From Arion vulgaris (lineage: Eukaryota; Mollusca; Gastropoda; Stylommatophora; Arionidae): DNA of 64,000 bases. The notes beneath the pieces were generated by a model, which did not search any database, was not told where the DNA came from, and saw only the letters and a program-made list of their open reading frames with translations. The position numbers and the translations under genes are program-made. Positions 1 to 10,464 of the stretch are shown here, piece after piece. The stretch is taken from the NCBI GenBank assembly GCA_020796225.1, contig CM036765.1:558001-622000 (forward strand). Direction: 5' to 3'. Every line of letters starts with the position of its first letter. Position 1 is the stretch's first letter.

Positions 1-165
1 GGACCCCAGAAATAACAGAGGCCGTGAAAGACACCATTTATGAAGAGCAGCACAGTCACACAAGTCAGGTCTATAAATCTCTTCTTATCTTGATGCTGTG
101 AGACAAAACAGGATTAGAGACCAAGAAAAAACAGAGAAGATGTTCTGTAATGTAATCTGTAAAAC
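1..165 (+). mobile_element. Dispersed LINE 3'-end fragment, copy 1
   Basis: The stretch containing GAAATAACAGAGGCCGTGAA and CTTATCTTGATGCTGTGAG recurs diverged at 13735-13850 and 39570-39750. At 39.4-39.75 kb the copy follows text resembling a non-LTR C-terminus (residues YRGYKVKGCPQKG), so I read it as a LINE 3' end cut by the window edge. The family is not recognised. Confidence 0.5.
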
Positions 166-513
166 CCAATATATGTAGAACTAAAAGGCACATTCTATAA
201 TGTTAGGCAACTAATTATAAAAGCAACTTCAATTTACAAATAATATGACACCATCATAATAGGGCAAAATAGATTTATTTTAGCATTTACCATAATAGTT
301 AAAGCTGTACTCAAGTTTGGAACTTCAATAAATAATTTCTTTTGAAGTCATATCCATATATGGATATTGAAAAAAAAATGTCCATTAGTTTCTGGTTATA
401 AATAAAGTTTATATGTCCTTTTGAAATGTTTATATCATAAATTTGTAAATCACAGAAAAACACACACTATATTCACATGATAATACAATACACACTTTCA
501 GTATCCCTTATTT
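166..513. other. AT-rich intergenic/intronic DNA, nothing recognised
   Basis: AT-rich unique-looking sequence with no ORF, repeat or RNA signal visible. Confidence 0.6.
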
Positions 514-770
514 TCCCAGCCTAAAGGGTCTAAAGCCGGAGGATTGACTACTTTGCACCGGGTTTTACCGCACATGGCTCAGTCTCCTCTCAGCAGAAAT
601 GGCAGCCCACTGCCAAAAGTATTGCACAAAGCACAAACTCCATAGCCCGCAACAATCCTAGGGCCTCTGGAAAATGCACGTGAACAGAACAGCGTGGTTT
701 GGATTCGAACCCATGATCTTCGGAACGCAAGGCATGGGCATAACCACTCAACCACAGAGACCCCTCTTCA
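514..770 (-). mobile_element. tRNA-derived SINE, family S1, copy 1
   Basis: On the minus strand the element opens with a tRNA-like head: an A box in GTGGTTGAGTGGTTATGCCC and a B box in GGGTTCGAATCC. The body runs through GGAGTTTGTGCTTTGTGCAA and ends with GTAAAACCCGGTGCAAAGTA and a T/C-rich 3' part. The same body occurs at 19690-19880 (+) and truncated at 34829-34925 (-), which establishes it as a dispersed family. Confidence 0.8.
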
Positions 771-1482
771 CAAATAAAAAAGGTTGTATTTACTCTAAAC
801 TTAAATGATGCTGCCCTCTCATCGGCTGTATCCCTATTCCAATGTACAGAATCCCCAACATCAGGAAACATGTATTCAGAATCTGAACTAATGCTATTGC
901 TCATCTTCTTATTTATATTCATTCTTATCAACCAAGCTGATCATTCTTTGTGATTTGTATGGTTTGCGGCAAGCATGTACATTAGGCCTCCCTTTTCAGA
1001 TCGCTATGGCATGTAGGACAGGCACATCCAAATTTCATTCTAAAGTGATGCTTGGGTTTGCCTAACTTGGCAGTCCCAGACATCTTTCTTGCACTGAAAG
1101 TCATTCAATCTTTATTGATCCCTTCACAGTCACTCATTACAGTTTGCATATAATCTGAGCCAAAGAGCATGTTCATTCTCTGCCACTTTTCTGACACTGT
1201 GAGGTTATTCCGGATAAGGAACATTTTCAACCATTTTGGGACATGTGGTAGCTTTTGTCGCCTACAAGGAGTTTGGAGTTTTCACTCTGTATTTCAATTT
1301 TAATGAAAGTGGAAACACTGGACTCAAGACAGATATGTTTAAATCAGCCATATTGACAGGATCTGTCAGTATGATGAATTGTTACCTATCTCTAAGGCTT
1401 TTTTTTGGGTAGGAGCACAGAAACATAAGTCATCAATCTATTTCAGAGCCTCCATGAGGACGCTAGTGGTCAGAGTCAGCTC
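771..1482. other. No recognised feature
   Basis: Mixed AT-rich sequence. Small ORFs are short and unlike known proteins. Phrases such as CATGTAGGACAGGCACATCC around 1000-1100 hint at old repeat debris but cannot be assigned. Confidence 0.4.
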
Positions 1483-1725
1483 ACTAGCTTGTGCAGCTGA
1501 TATACCTTGCCTATGAACATGAACGCCGTCTGCCCAGCATGTTCGTAGCGTGTTGGACTACGGGTGACTATCCCTCTGTGTGTGCGGGTTCGATTCCGCG
1601 GGATGGCAGAAAAAGCCAGATTCCCTAGATTTACGGTGTTCATGGCACCCAACCGAAGGGTTACAATGTCCATGGCACCGAGCCGAAGAGCTGAAAATCT
1701 CAAGTGCTTCTGGATCGAAAAAATT
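1483..1725 (+). mobile_element. tRNA-derived SINE, family S2, copy 1
   Basis: A tRNA-like head (CCGTCTGCCCAGCATGTTCG, then B box GGTTCGATTCC) is followed by a body containing GGTGTTCATGGCACC and GAAGGGTTACAATGTCCATG and by an A-rich tail after TTCTGGATCGAAAAAA. Two minus-strand relatives lie at 37438-37650 and 51150-51243, sharing the GGCACCGAGCCGAAGAGCTG block. Confidence 0.85.
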
Positions 1726-2182
1726 AAAAATTAAAAGAACATTCGAGTTTGAAGCAATTTTTAAATTACAGAAATAGGTTTGTTCACACAATTCAAATGT
1801 TCAATATTCGATGAATTTGTAATGAAATATCAGCAGTTAAAAATGACTGTCAAGCACTTCTGAACAGACACGTTATGGGAGATAACTGAAGTATTTAATC
1901 GTTAAAAAATATAAACCATTAACCATCTCAATCCCGGAAATGAAAATATACAGGATTTTTTTGCGTAGTGGTCATCCCCAGATATGATAAAATATGACTT
2001 TTTATACTGTCACGTTGTAACTCTCTATACTGTCACATCTAATCCACCTTTCATATAACTGAAATTCGCATCCGGGCATTTACTAACGGAACTGCTTTCT
2101 TTTTGTTTCTGGACCCGCTACTGAAAGGTTGTGTATTTTTTTAACCAATTTTGAAATCATTGGTAGAAATTTCTCACTGAAA

Positions 2183-4945
2183 ATGGCTGCGAATTATGGC
2201 GTTGATAATGACAGCTCTGATATCTCTTTTCATGGTCATTTCATCGAGTTATAAAAGGATACTTGTGTAATTGATGTGGAAAGTGACATAGATGTCCCTT
2301 TCTCTGATTCTGACCACGAGGCTTCAAGTTCTGATGAAGAGACCGTTAATTTGCCGGTTTTTAACTGTGATCGTAGTGTGATGCCACCTTCCCAGTTGAA
2401 GTCGAGCCATTTGTCGAAGACTGTGGGCCTGTGCACGTCTTAGATGAGAATGCTGAGCCATTTTATTATTTTAGCCTGATAGTTAATGAGGACTTCTATC
2501 AGTTAGCTGTTGATCAGACCAACTTATATACCGCTCAACGCCAGGAAACCACCGCAATTTTTTAGTTTTAGTTTAGTTTAGTCGTCGGATCACCATCACT
2601 GCACCTCGAACAAATTAGTCCATAAGTGCTCCGATCTCTCCCTCAGTATGTCCATCAGCGTGTGGCGCCTAACGACACCGGTTCTTTGTTGGTTTACAAT
2701 TCTTCTTTGTCTGCCAGCATAGCGTTCTTGTCGAGCCACACACACCTAACTTTGAGTTCTTGCAGTCTGGTTAGTGTTGTAGATTCACCCCTATTACGTG
2801 AATCATGTACACGTCCTCTCTCCCTTAAGGAGCTTATACTATCAGCCTGGTCCATTGCTCGCCCGCTTGTACAGCAGCCATACCTGCAAGCCTATCCGCA
2901 CGTTCATTCCCACTTACATCTGCATGCCCTGGCACAAAAATAAAACTGATCTTTGTCAGCTTAGACCTCCCCAGCGACTCCATCCAATGTCTCCTAGCCC
3001 GTCCTGTTTCAATCTTCCTGAGCATACTCATTGAGTCACTGAGAAAACATGCATGGATAAAAGTCTGTGATTCTAGCCAAATCATCGCTTTGGTAACCGC
3101 CATGATTTCCATAGTGAGACTGCTCGTTGTCACGGCAAAACCACCAGTCTTCCTTCACAACATCTCCTCCAACCTGAGCAGTGAAAGCCCACGAGCTCCG
3201 CACATGTTGAATCACCGAACGATCCATGTAAATGATTACATCATGCTCAGATGCGTTCTCAGAAATCAATGCCTGAACTGCTGTCTCCACGACAAGTGGG
3301 TTGTCTTGTCTGCTTTCTTTATCAAGTTTGATGCATACAGAAAAGATGTATCGATTCCTGTTGGCACTGGTATCCATTCTTCACCGGGATCAATGTCTTC
3401 AAGTGTATACACCTGTTCAATACAGTCTCGGTTTGACCCATCCAAGATTTTCCTCTTTTAACCTATTTCCTTTTTGTCTCTTTATTTCCATGTGCAGAGG
3501 ATGTTGTGTGTCAGCATTGACTCAAGGTATGCTGTGCACGGCTCATCAGTGTTCTATATTCTATAGTAGGATAGTCAAGTAGATAGCGCATCGCCTTGCA
3601 CGACGTGTCTTTAGTGCACCCAAGTATAATGTTGATAAGTACTGGGTACCTGTAACGCCTTCTGAGATTCGTCTGTATATGCACATCAATATCTTGATGG
3701 GCATTGTTGTTTTGCCACAGTATAAAATGTACTGGAGCACAGATGATCGATTGAATCAAGTAGGGGTTTCGAAATGTATGTCAAGAAACAGATTTGCTAA
3801 AATTTCTCAGTACTTTCACCTGAATGATTCGAGAAATCAGTTCCCAAAGGCCATAGGAACTACGACCTGCTGTACAAAGTAAGACCTTTCCTCGACATGG
3901 TGAAACGGAACATAGCGTCATGCTATCGCCCTCACAGAGATATTAGTATTGATGAAGCTATGATTCCCTACACTGGTCGTCTTAACTTCAAACAGTATAT
4001 CAAGGGTAAGCACAACCCTTGGGGGTTCAAGGTCTGGTGTGCAGCGGACTCAATTACAGGTTACCTTCTAAACTTCGACGTTTATGTTGGTGCGGTTCAT
4101 AATCCAATGCCATATGGATCAGGCCATTATGTTGTCTGCAAATTAGGCCAACCTGTCTTACGCAAACATCATTATTTTTATTATGATAATGATTCTCTTC
4201 TCTGCAGCTGGCGGTGGATCTCCTCAACGTGAATACCTACTCATGCCCCACAATACGACCAAATCGCAAGGGTTGGCCAACTGACTGTAAAGCAACTGCT
4301 GCGAAGAGAATGGTTCTGTGTTATACAGGCAACAGGGGAATATTTTGGCTACTGTCTGGAGGGACAAGAGAATTGTGAATTTGCTGAGCACCAATACTAA
4401 GCCAGGAGAGACAACAGTATCACGTCGTGCCCCTGGTGGTAGACGGAGTTGCAGGTACCGCAACCGTGGCATATTATAATAAGTCTATGGGTGGCGTTGA
4501 TAAGTTTGACCAGCTTTGCTCATATTATACTGTGGGAAGGAAGTCTGTTAAGTGGTGGAGATATCTCTTTAATTTCTCTTACAGACTTCCATCGTCAATA
4601 GCTGGATAATCTATTCCAATTCGCATCGCCCACACCCAAAGGCTAAGGATATTGACCACATAGATTTCAGGCTTGCGCTCTTGTGTATCACTCGTGAAGG
4701 GCAACATTGTCACGAGGAGAGCTAACCCCATTTTGCCTACAAATGTAGCAGTCACTGGCAATCAGACGGCACACCGCATGATTTGCATGCTACGAAAATG
4801 CAAAATCTGTTTCTGGTGACACAACAGAAGAGCACCCGATAGCAAGAAACGCCTCAGAGAAAGCATGTACGGTTATAACATTTGCCAGATACATCTCTGC
4901 AAAGGCGAATGTTACTCCAAGTACCATTCCAGCCTGGATATATGA
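2183..4945 (+). pseudogene. piggyBac transposase, broken (DDE_Tnp_1_7)
   Basis: The acidic N-terminus starts at ATG 2183 (residues DVESDIDVPFSDSDHEASSS), continues to a segment near 2490-2550 (DFYQLAVDQTNLYTAQRQET), is split by a LINE, and resumes at 3642 with YWVPVTPSEIRLYMHINILM. The catalytic core is visible: SIDEAMIPYTGR carries the first Asp region, then GFKVWCAADSITGY, and YYNKSMGGVDKFDQL carries the third Asp. A Cys-rich C-terminus (Y-N-I-C-Q-I-H-L-C-K-G-E-C) ends at the stop at 4943. At least three frame changes and the insertion show it is dead. PGBD4-like relatives are the nearest match by eye. Confidence 0.85.
2560..3640 (-). mobile_element. Jockey-type LINE fragment (family J), RNase H region, inside piggyBac
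   Basis: Minus-strand reading gives ILGCTKDTSCKAMRYLLDYP, then an RNase H segment with ASENASEHDVIIYMDRS, TSSLTMEIMAVTKAMIWLE and the signature FVPGHADVSGNERADRLAG. Its 3' tail at the low-coordinate end is a (CTAAA)-like repeat. It interrupts the piggyBac reading between TAQRQETTA and WVPVTPSEI and is therefore younger. The 5' side is truncated within the RT C-terminal region. Stops and frame shifts are present. Confidence 0.88.
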
Positions 4946-5264
4946 CATTTGGTGAGTACACTGTCTTGAACTGTCAAGTAAAATTTCATTTTTTTCCCCA
5001 ACATTTTTGTTCCACCAACTTCTACGTCATTTTTCAATCATCCTTTTTTTTTATGTATTCATTTTAATTTAGTTTCCTTTAAACTATGTCCATTTTCTTG
5101 TTCACTGACACAAATTTGGGTGTCCTAGGATCAATAGGTTTTTGTAATTAATTTTTTAAAACATGCTGTGGGATATCCAGGGTTATTTCCTTTGCTGGGA
5201 TTTGGGAAGTGATTTGGTGTAAAATGGTGTGTGGTCCAAAGGGTTAACATATGCTAAATATATT

Positions 5265-5535
5265 TGGAAATATTTTCTATTTGACTAAGTAAGGTGTAAA
5301 TATTTTCTATTTGACTAAGTAAAGTGTAGATGTTTTCATTTGACTAGTAAGGTAAATATTTTCTATTTGACTCAAGTAGGTGTAAATATTTTTTTTGACT
5401 AAATAAGGTGTAAATTTTTCATTTGACTAATAAGTGTAAATTTTCATTTGACTAGTAAGTGTAAATATTTTCTATTTGACTAAGTAAAGTGTAGATGTTT
5501 TCTATTTGACGTAAGTGTAGATGTTTCACTTTAGG
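5265..5535. repeat. ~29-bp AT-rich minisatellite
   Basis: About nine imperfect units of TATTTTCTATTTGACTAAGT with spacer AAGTGTAAA. It begins directly after the right end of the piggyBac element. Confidence 0.85.
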
Positions 5536-5703
5536 AATATATTATCTTTAGAGGACCCAGGCAAAACCATATTTTTACATATATTTTGTAAATCAATACA
5601 TTTATGTAGACAGCTGTTATCTTTCTTCTTTGCGTCTCATTCTTAGCCAATTTTAATCACTCTTGATATGTTTGATCTTGCCAAGAACTATACGTGTTCA
5701 TTG

Positions 5704-5838
5704 GTTTAGTAGGCCCCAACGCATACTTCTAAGTGGACACGTCATCCATTTCAGCCAAACCTTCAAGCCGTTTTACAACATGCAGTAACAGTGATTCTAT
5801 TCTTTACACCAAATTTGGGCCTAACCACTAGCGTAAGC
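5704..5838 (-). repeat. Dispersed repeat X, inverted copy
   Basis: Reverse complement of the same family seen at 8633-8890 and 60050-60261: shared stretches include GGTTTGGCTGAAAT, GTCCACTTAGAAG and CCAAATTTGGTGTAAAGAAT. Confidence 0.75.
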
Positions 5839-7139
5839 TGTTAATTGCTATAACTATTTTTGTATATATGGAACATGTACCATATATCAAAATGTTTAGA
5901 AGTGAATCAGAATAAGAAAAGGGAAATGCAAAATAATTTTAAAGTAAGAAGGAAAACAATATAAAATAGTAAAATGAGAACAAAATTGTCACCACTCAAT
6001 TTGAATATATCTTATACATCTGTAAGCCATAAAATGTGTTTCTATTCATACAACATCAATAATTGCACAATCCAGGAAGGTTTCATCAATTATGAATACA
6101 TTACAATTTTAAAACAGTTTTTATGTCAGAAGGTGAAGCCAATATTTCAAGTTGAAATTGCATATAAAAAAATCAGTTTACATTTTTTGCTGAAATTTTC
6201 ACAGTAAAATCGAAAACAACTATGTCTACATGTTAAGCTGGAAATGACTTTATATTAAATTAATAAAGGTGAAATGGAATATAAATTTACTACAGCTGTT
6301 TTTACTCTTCGATTTAAAAATGTCCTGAGAGTTGCATTTGTAAATTGGTGATAACACAGTCACCACATAGTGTGGTGTTTGGGCTTTAATTGATTCACTA
6401 CCGGTTTTTCCCCTCTGGACGGAATTATTTTTAGCTTCAAAATTTTGCACGCATACTTTAGCTAAACTAAAATATTGTTTCTAAATATGATTTAAAGTTG
6501 AACTTATTATTTATCAAATTAAAGATAAATGAATGTACTTTCACAAAATAGTTGTTGTATCCGAAAATATAATGTGTTTACTTTGTATGAAAAATATTAG
6601 CATAAATTAAAAAAACATTGAAATTGTGAGAACAAAAATCCAACTTGTCAAGGGCTTTGATGAACAATAGGTTGAATAAATCAGTCTAACTGCTCTCTTT
6701 ATATATGTAATACATTTATGAATACACAAATATTAAGAAAATAGTGAAGGAATATATGGTTTATTAATTGTTCACAAACTAGACATCATGACCATTCATA
6801 ATAATCGTTAGTTTTTTATGGTCAAATGGTATCCTAGAATGAATGGTAAACTCTGTTTCACTTCTACTTCTAGCATAAGCCACGATGATATGTATTCGTT
6901 ATCGTTATACTTCACTTTACCTAGTTTCCAGTTAATATAAAGCTCTAATTGGAACGAAAAGTAATAAAAATGCAACAAAATAGTAAACGTTTTTTTAGTG
7001 ACGCGTGGTACAGAATCAGTTAAGAGTTAACATAACGTAATTTGTTTTAAATTGAAGCAAACTAAAGACAACAGAGACTGAGTTTCCCAAAATAAAACAA
7101 TCAATCTTAACATCTGATGCTAAAAACAATAAACTAAGT
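5839..7139. other. AT-rich region without genes
   Basis: Over 1.2 kb of AT-rich sequence. I see no coding, RNA or repeat signal beyond short runs. It should be ST7 intron downstream of exon D. Confidence 0.6.
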
Positions 7140-7858
7140 TAAAAAAATATGATAAAGAATAAGACTAAAGGATAAGACTAAAGAATAAAACTAAAGGATA
7201 AGACTAAAGAATAAAACTAAAGGATAAGACTAAAGAATAAGACTAAACAAGGATAAGACTAAAGAATAAGATAAGACTATAAGACTAAGGATAAGAAACT
7301 AAAGAATAAGACTAAAGAATAGACTAAAGAAAAATACAATAAAAAGATACTAAAGAACTAAGACTAAAAGAATTCAAAAATAACTAAAGGATAAGATATA
7401 TCAATAAGACTAAAGAAAATAAGACTAAAGAATAAGACATAAATGAAGATAAGACTAAAAGGATAAGACTAATATAACAATAAGACTAAAGATAGTAAAA
7501 AAGATACATAAGACAAGATAACTAAAGAAGATACTAAGACTAAGGATAAGATAAAGATAAGATATACAATAAGACTAAAGAATAAGACTAAAAGCAAGAT
7601 AAGACTAAAGAATAAGATATACAATAAAACTAAAGAATAAGACTAAAGAATAAGATATACAATAAGACTAAAGAATAAGACTAAAGATAAGATATACAAT
7701 AAGACTAAAGAATAAGACTAAAAGGATAAGATATACAATACAAGACTAAAAGAAACTAAAGATCTAAAAAGAATAAGACTAAAGAAAATAAGAAAAAATA
7801 TACAATAAAAACTAAAGAATAAGACTAAAGAATAAGATATACAATAAAACTAAAGAAT
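7140..7858. repeat. A-rich ~13-bp tandem array in ST7 intron
   Basis: About 720 bp of imperfect repeats of AATAAGACTAAAG and variants (GGATAAGACTAAA, AAGATATACAATAAG). Units vary in length and are frequently interrupted by small indels. It lies in the ST7 intron immediately downstream of exon D on the gene strand. No coding potential is seen. Confidence 0.9.
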
Positions 7859-7911
7859 GGTGAGAGACAGAAATTATAAGATGAGAGGTGCAAATTATTT
7901 TGCTTTCTTAC

Positions 7912-7990
7912 TCAGGATTTTTCTCCAATGCACTGTGGGCAGCTTTGATCCTTGACTGTGGGTTTCTCTCTCTCCAGGCCATCTGCATTA
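7912..7990 (-). CDS. ST7: ST7 exon D (AWRERNPQ segment)
   Basis: This 79-bp exon encodes M-Q followed by MAWRERNPQSRIKAAHSAL and E-K-N-P, matching the ST7 stretch that reads IMQKAWRERNPQARISAAHEALE in mammals. Its first two bases (TA) join the last base of exon C to give the conserved Ile. It follows a TATCAAG acceptor with a T/C-rich tract and ends two bases into a codon before a GTAAGA donor. The intron between C and D is only 217 bp. The next exon, expected to start with the CATAYILLAEEE block, was not found in 1-7900, so it probably lies off the left end. A dense 13-bp A-rich array starts about 50 bp beyond the donor. Confidence 0.92.
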
Positions 7991-8207
7991 CTTGATAAGA
8001 CAAGACAGTAACAAGTAATGCAACAAATTACATCAACTCAATATGATAAATATCAACACCAACAACAATAAACAAAAAAACATTTGTTTCTACAAATTAC
8101 AAATTCAAAAGAACACATTCATTCTATATTTTCAAACACTTGTCAATATGGTAATGTTAACCATCAATGAAGACATGAAATAATTCTGTTTGTAGATAAG
8201 GACTTAC

Positions 8208-8378
8208 TTTCATATTCTGGCTTTCCTACGTCTGCTTCACAAGTAAAGTATGTCTGATGATCTTGTGCAGAAAGGTTCATGTCGTAGTATGTCAACGGTT
8301 CCTTGCCAGTTGCCCAGTTAAATCTCTGATACTCTGATCCCCTAAATAAATTGAGCGGATTCCGCCAAACTTTACATT
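8208..8378 (-). CDS. ST7: ST7 exon C ([13 protein letters not shown] segment)
   Basis: This 171-bp exon starts after TTATTTCAG and encodes [19 protein letters not shown], then [19 protein letters not shown] and [14 protein letters not shown]. The block is highly conserved in ST7; in vertebrates it is followed by a variable linker and the AWRERNPQ segment. It starts with two bases completing Glu with exon B and ends with one base before a GTAAGT donor, which completes an Ile codon with exon D. A 155-bp LINE tail (8405-8559) begins only 25 nt into the upstream intron, so the branch point and pyrimidine tract lie at the edge of an insertion. The exon shows no stop or frameshift. Confidence 0.95.
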
Positions 8379-8404
8379 CTGAAATAAATATATGCAGATA
8401 ATGA

Positions 8405-8559
8405 AAGAAGAGGAAGACCACTGAGAAAATGGATTCAGGATATAACTGATGGTTTGAGCATGACGGCCGCAGAGATGGGACATCTGGCACATAGATAAAA
8501 ATTCCGAAGGCTGTTAGGATTGCAAAGTTCTGCTCAGGACAAACTATTTGATGATGATG
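8405..8559 (+). mobile_element. LINE 3' tail next to ST7 exon C splice site
   Basis: The sequence encodes the end of a non-LTR element ([20 protein letters not shown]) and terminates in a GATGATGATGA tail. It is flanked by AGATAATGA at 8396-8404 and 8560-8568, a 9-bp target duplication. The same C-terminus occurs at 23640-23880 (-) and 49985-50320 (-). Confidence 0.85.
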
Positions 8560-8632
8560 AGATAATGACAAGTTATATTCAGGAAACAAATGGATTACAG
8601 TGAATCTGGTTGCTGCTGATAACAGAGCCAAG

Positions 8633-8890
8633 GTCGCCCGAGTGGTTACCAGGGCCCAAATTTGGGGTGTAAAGAATAGAACCACTGTTACCTGCCACGC
8701 ATGTCGTAAGAGGCGACTAAGGAAGTTTGGCTGAAATCGGATGCACATGTCCTAAATGTGTAGAAGTCTATGCGTTTAGGGGCCTACCGAACCAATGTGC
8801 AACGTATACACGTTCTTGTCAAAGATCAAACATATCACAAAGAGTGATTAATATTGGTCGTGAAGAACGAACACAAAGAAGGAGGAGGAG
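8633..8890 (+). repeat. Dispersed repeat X, copy 1
   Basis: Begins CGCCCGAGTGGTTACCAGGG, contains GTGTAAAGAATAGAACCACT, ATGTCGTAAGAGGCGACTAA and GTATACACGTTCTTG, and ends near a GAAGGAGGAGGAG tail. Nearly identical to 60050-60261 plus 61009-61055. The opening resembles a tRNA A box (GAGTGGTTA), but no canonical B box is visible, so a SINE origin is only possible. Confidence 0.8.
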
Positions 8891-8989
8891 TGAGTCTGGC
8901 AGAAACTCAAAATATGTTTATATACACTTATACAACCATCACTGTATAATTGAATTATAATAATAATAACAATAGTATTTTGTAATTAT

Positions 8990-8992
<3 letters not shown>

Positions 8993-9027
<35 letters not shown>

Positions 9028-9047
9028 TATATATATATATATATATA
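8993..9047. repeat. (AT)n microsatellite
   Basis: About 55 bp of alternating AT with one GATA interruption, lying just before the RTE insertion site. Confidence 0.97.
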
Positions 9048-9326
9048 TGGTCTTTTTCGTCTTTACAGACGGTCACACTAATAAAACATTCCAAAACACT
9101 CCTAGTGCTAATGAATACTGCTCACACCGCCATCAAGTGTTCAAACAAGGATGAATCTACGACAGGTCCAGCAAACCGGTAGAGGATTTGTTTGTTCAAA
9201 CCCCATTGCTCAGGAATTGTGGGGAATACTTAGGAAGAGACGCAGTAACAACGGCGTTCAAAGCAAACACACAATAACAAAGCCGGCGAAGTAGCACCAA
9301 CACAGAACACATAATCGTAAACACCA

Positions 9327-10088
9327 GAGTTTAGGATAGCAACGTGGAATATTAGTGGATTAGGAGATAAAACAACAGAGATAGTAGAATATATGATCCA
9401 ACATAAAATCATAATCATGGGAGTAGCCGACACTAGAAGAAAAGGACAGGGTATTAAGAAAATACATAAAGATTTCGTATTTACATTGCGAGGAACACAA
9501 CCAGGCGAAAACAACAAACATGGAGTCGGGTTCATTATTGCCCCTACTGCAGCAAAATTTATATTAGAAATAGAGTATACATCAGAACGAATCATCCGTA
9601 TCAGAACAGCGCAAGGTAAGAGGAAAGTAGCTTACATACAGATTTATGCACCCTGCAATGACTCATATAGTGAAGAAAAAAGAACCACATTTTGTGACGA
9701 GTTAAGTGAAAACATTAGTGAAGTAAACAACACTGACAGCATATATATTATGGGAGATTTCAACGGAAGAGTCGCAGCGAAGAGCACCATGGGAGACACA
9801 TCTAGGACCATTTAGCGACATAACAACGAAATGCAACAGCAACGGGAACACCTGCTTAATATATGTGCAGAACATGATTTATTTATCACCAATACATTTT
9901 ACCAACATAAGAGGAGCCAGATATTAACCTGGTATAAATGGAATAATATTAATCAAGCATCACAGATCGACTTTATACCAGCAAAAAAGAGTGAAAGATG
10001 GAGAATACAAAACGCTAGAGCCATCCCAAATGCAATATTAGACTCTGATCATAGACCAGTGGTACTATTTCTACATAAAACCAATTAG
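9327..10088 (+). pseudogene. RTE endonuclease domain
   Basis: The frame opens at 9327 without a Met and reads RIATWNISGLGDKTTEIVEY, typical of the start of an APE-like endonuclease. Catalytic landmarks are IYIMGDFNGRVA near 9748-9783 and SDHRPVVLFL near 10040-10070. A stop at about 9813 divides it; reading resumes at 9831 (QQREHLLNICAEHDLFITN) in another frame. Confidence 0.85.
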
Positions 10089-10464
10089 AAAACAAGACAG
10101 GAGTACAACTCAACAAACTGAAATAAGGAATCAAATTGAAGGAGCAGTTACATCAGTTTTTAACACCCTAGAGGGAGTAAGCAACATAAATAAAGAAAAT
10201 TGTGGACTTAAAAGTTAAATAAGCACAGAAAGCACACAGCATGGTGGAATGAAGAAGTTAAAAGGTCTATACAAGAAAAGAAAAGTGTTTTCACAGGTGG
10301 CAAAAGTCAAAATTAGATGAAGACTACACAAAATACAGAACAGCAAGAATGAATAGTAAAAATAAAGTAAAGTCATCAAAATCAGAATCTTGGGCAAAAT
10401 ATGGAGAACATTTAGCGGAACTATGCACTAAGGCACCAAGAAAATTTACAGAAGCATCAAGGCA

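Larger units (their letters stand above)
1919..5247 (+). mobile_element. piggyBac-like DNA transposon, interrupted by a LINE
   Basis: A degenerate piggyBac transposase ORF lies between two TTAA sites (1919-1922 and 5244-5247). The left end reads CCATCTCAATCCCGG and the right end, reversed, CCCTTTGGACCACACACC; the inverted match is weak, so the exact termini are tentative. TTAA target duplication is the rule for this superfamily. About 1.1 kb (2560-3640) is a later LINE insertion; without it the element would be ~2.2 kb, close to family size. Confidence 0.7.

Noticed and set aside
1490..1610. Functional tRNA gene in the SINE S2 head
   Set aside because: A and B boxes are present but the cloverleaf does not close by eye, and the sequence continues into a dispersed SINE body.
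8164..8748. 194-codon ORF as a single gene
   Set aside because: Only the last third is ST7 exon C; the rest is intron, a LINE tail and repeat X read antisense.
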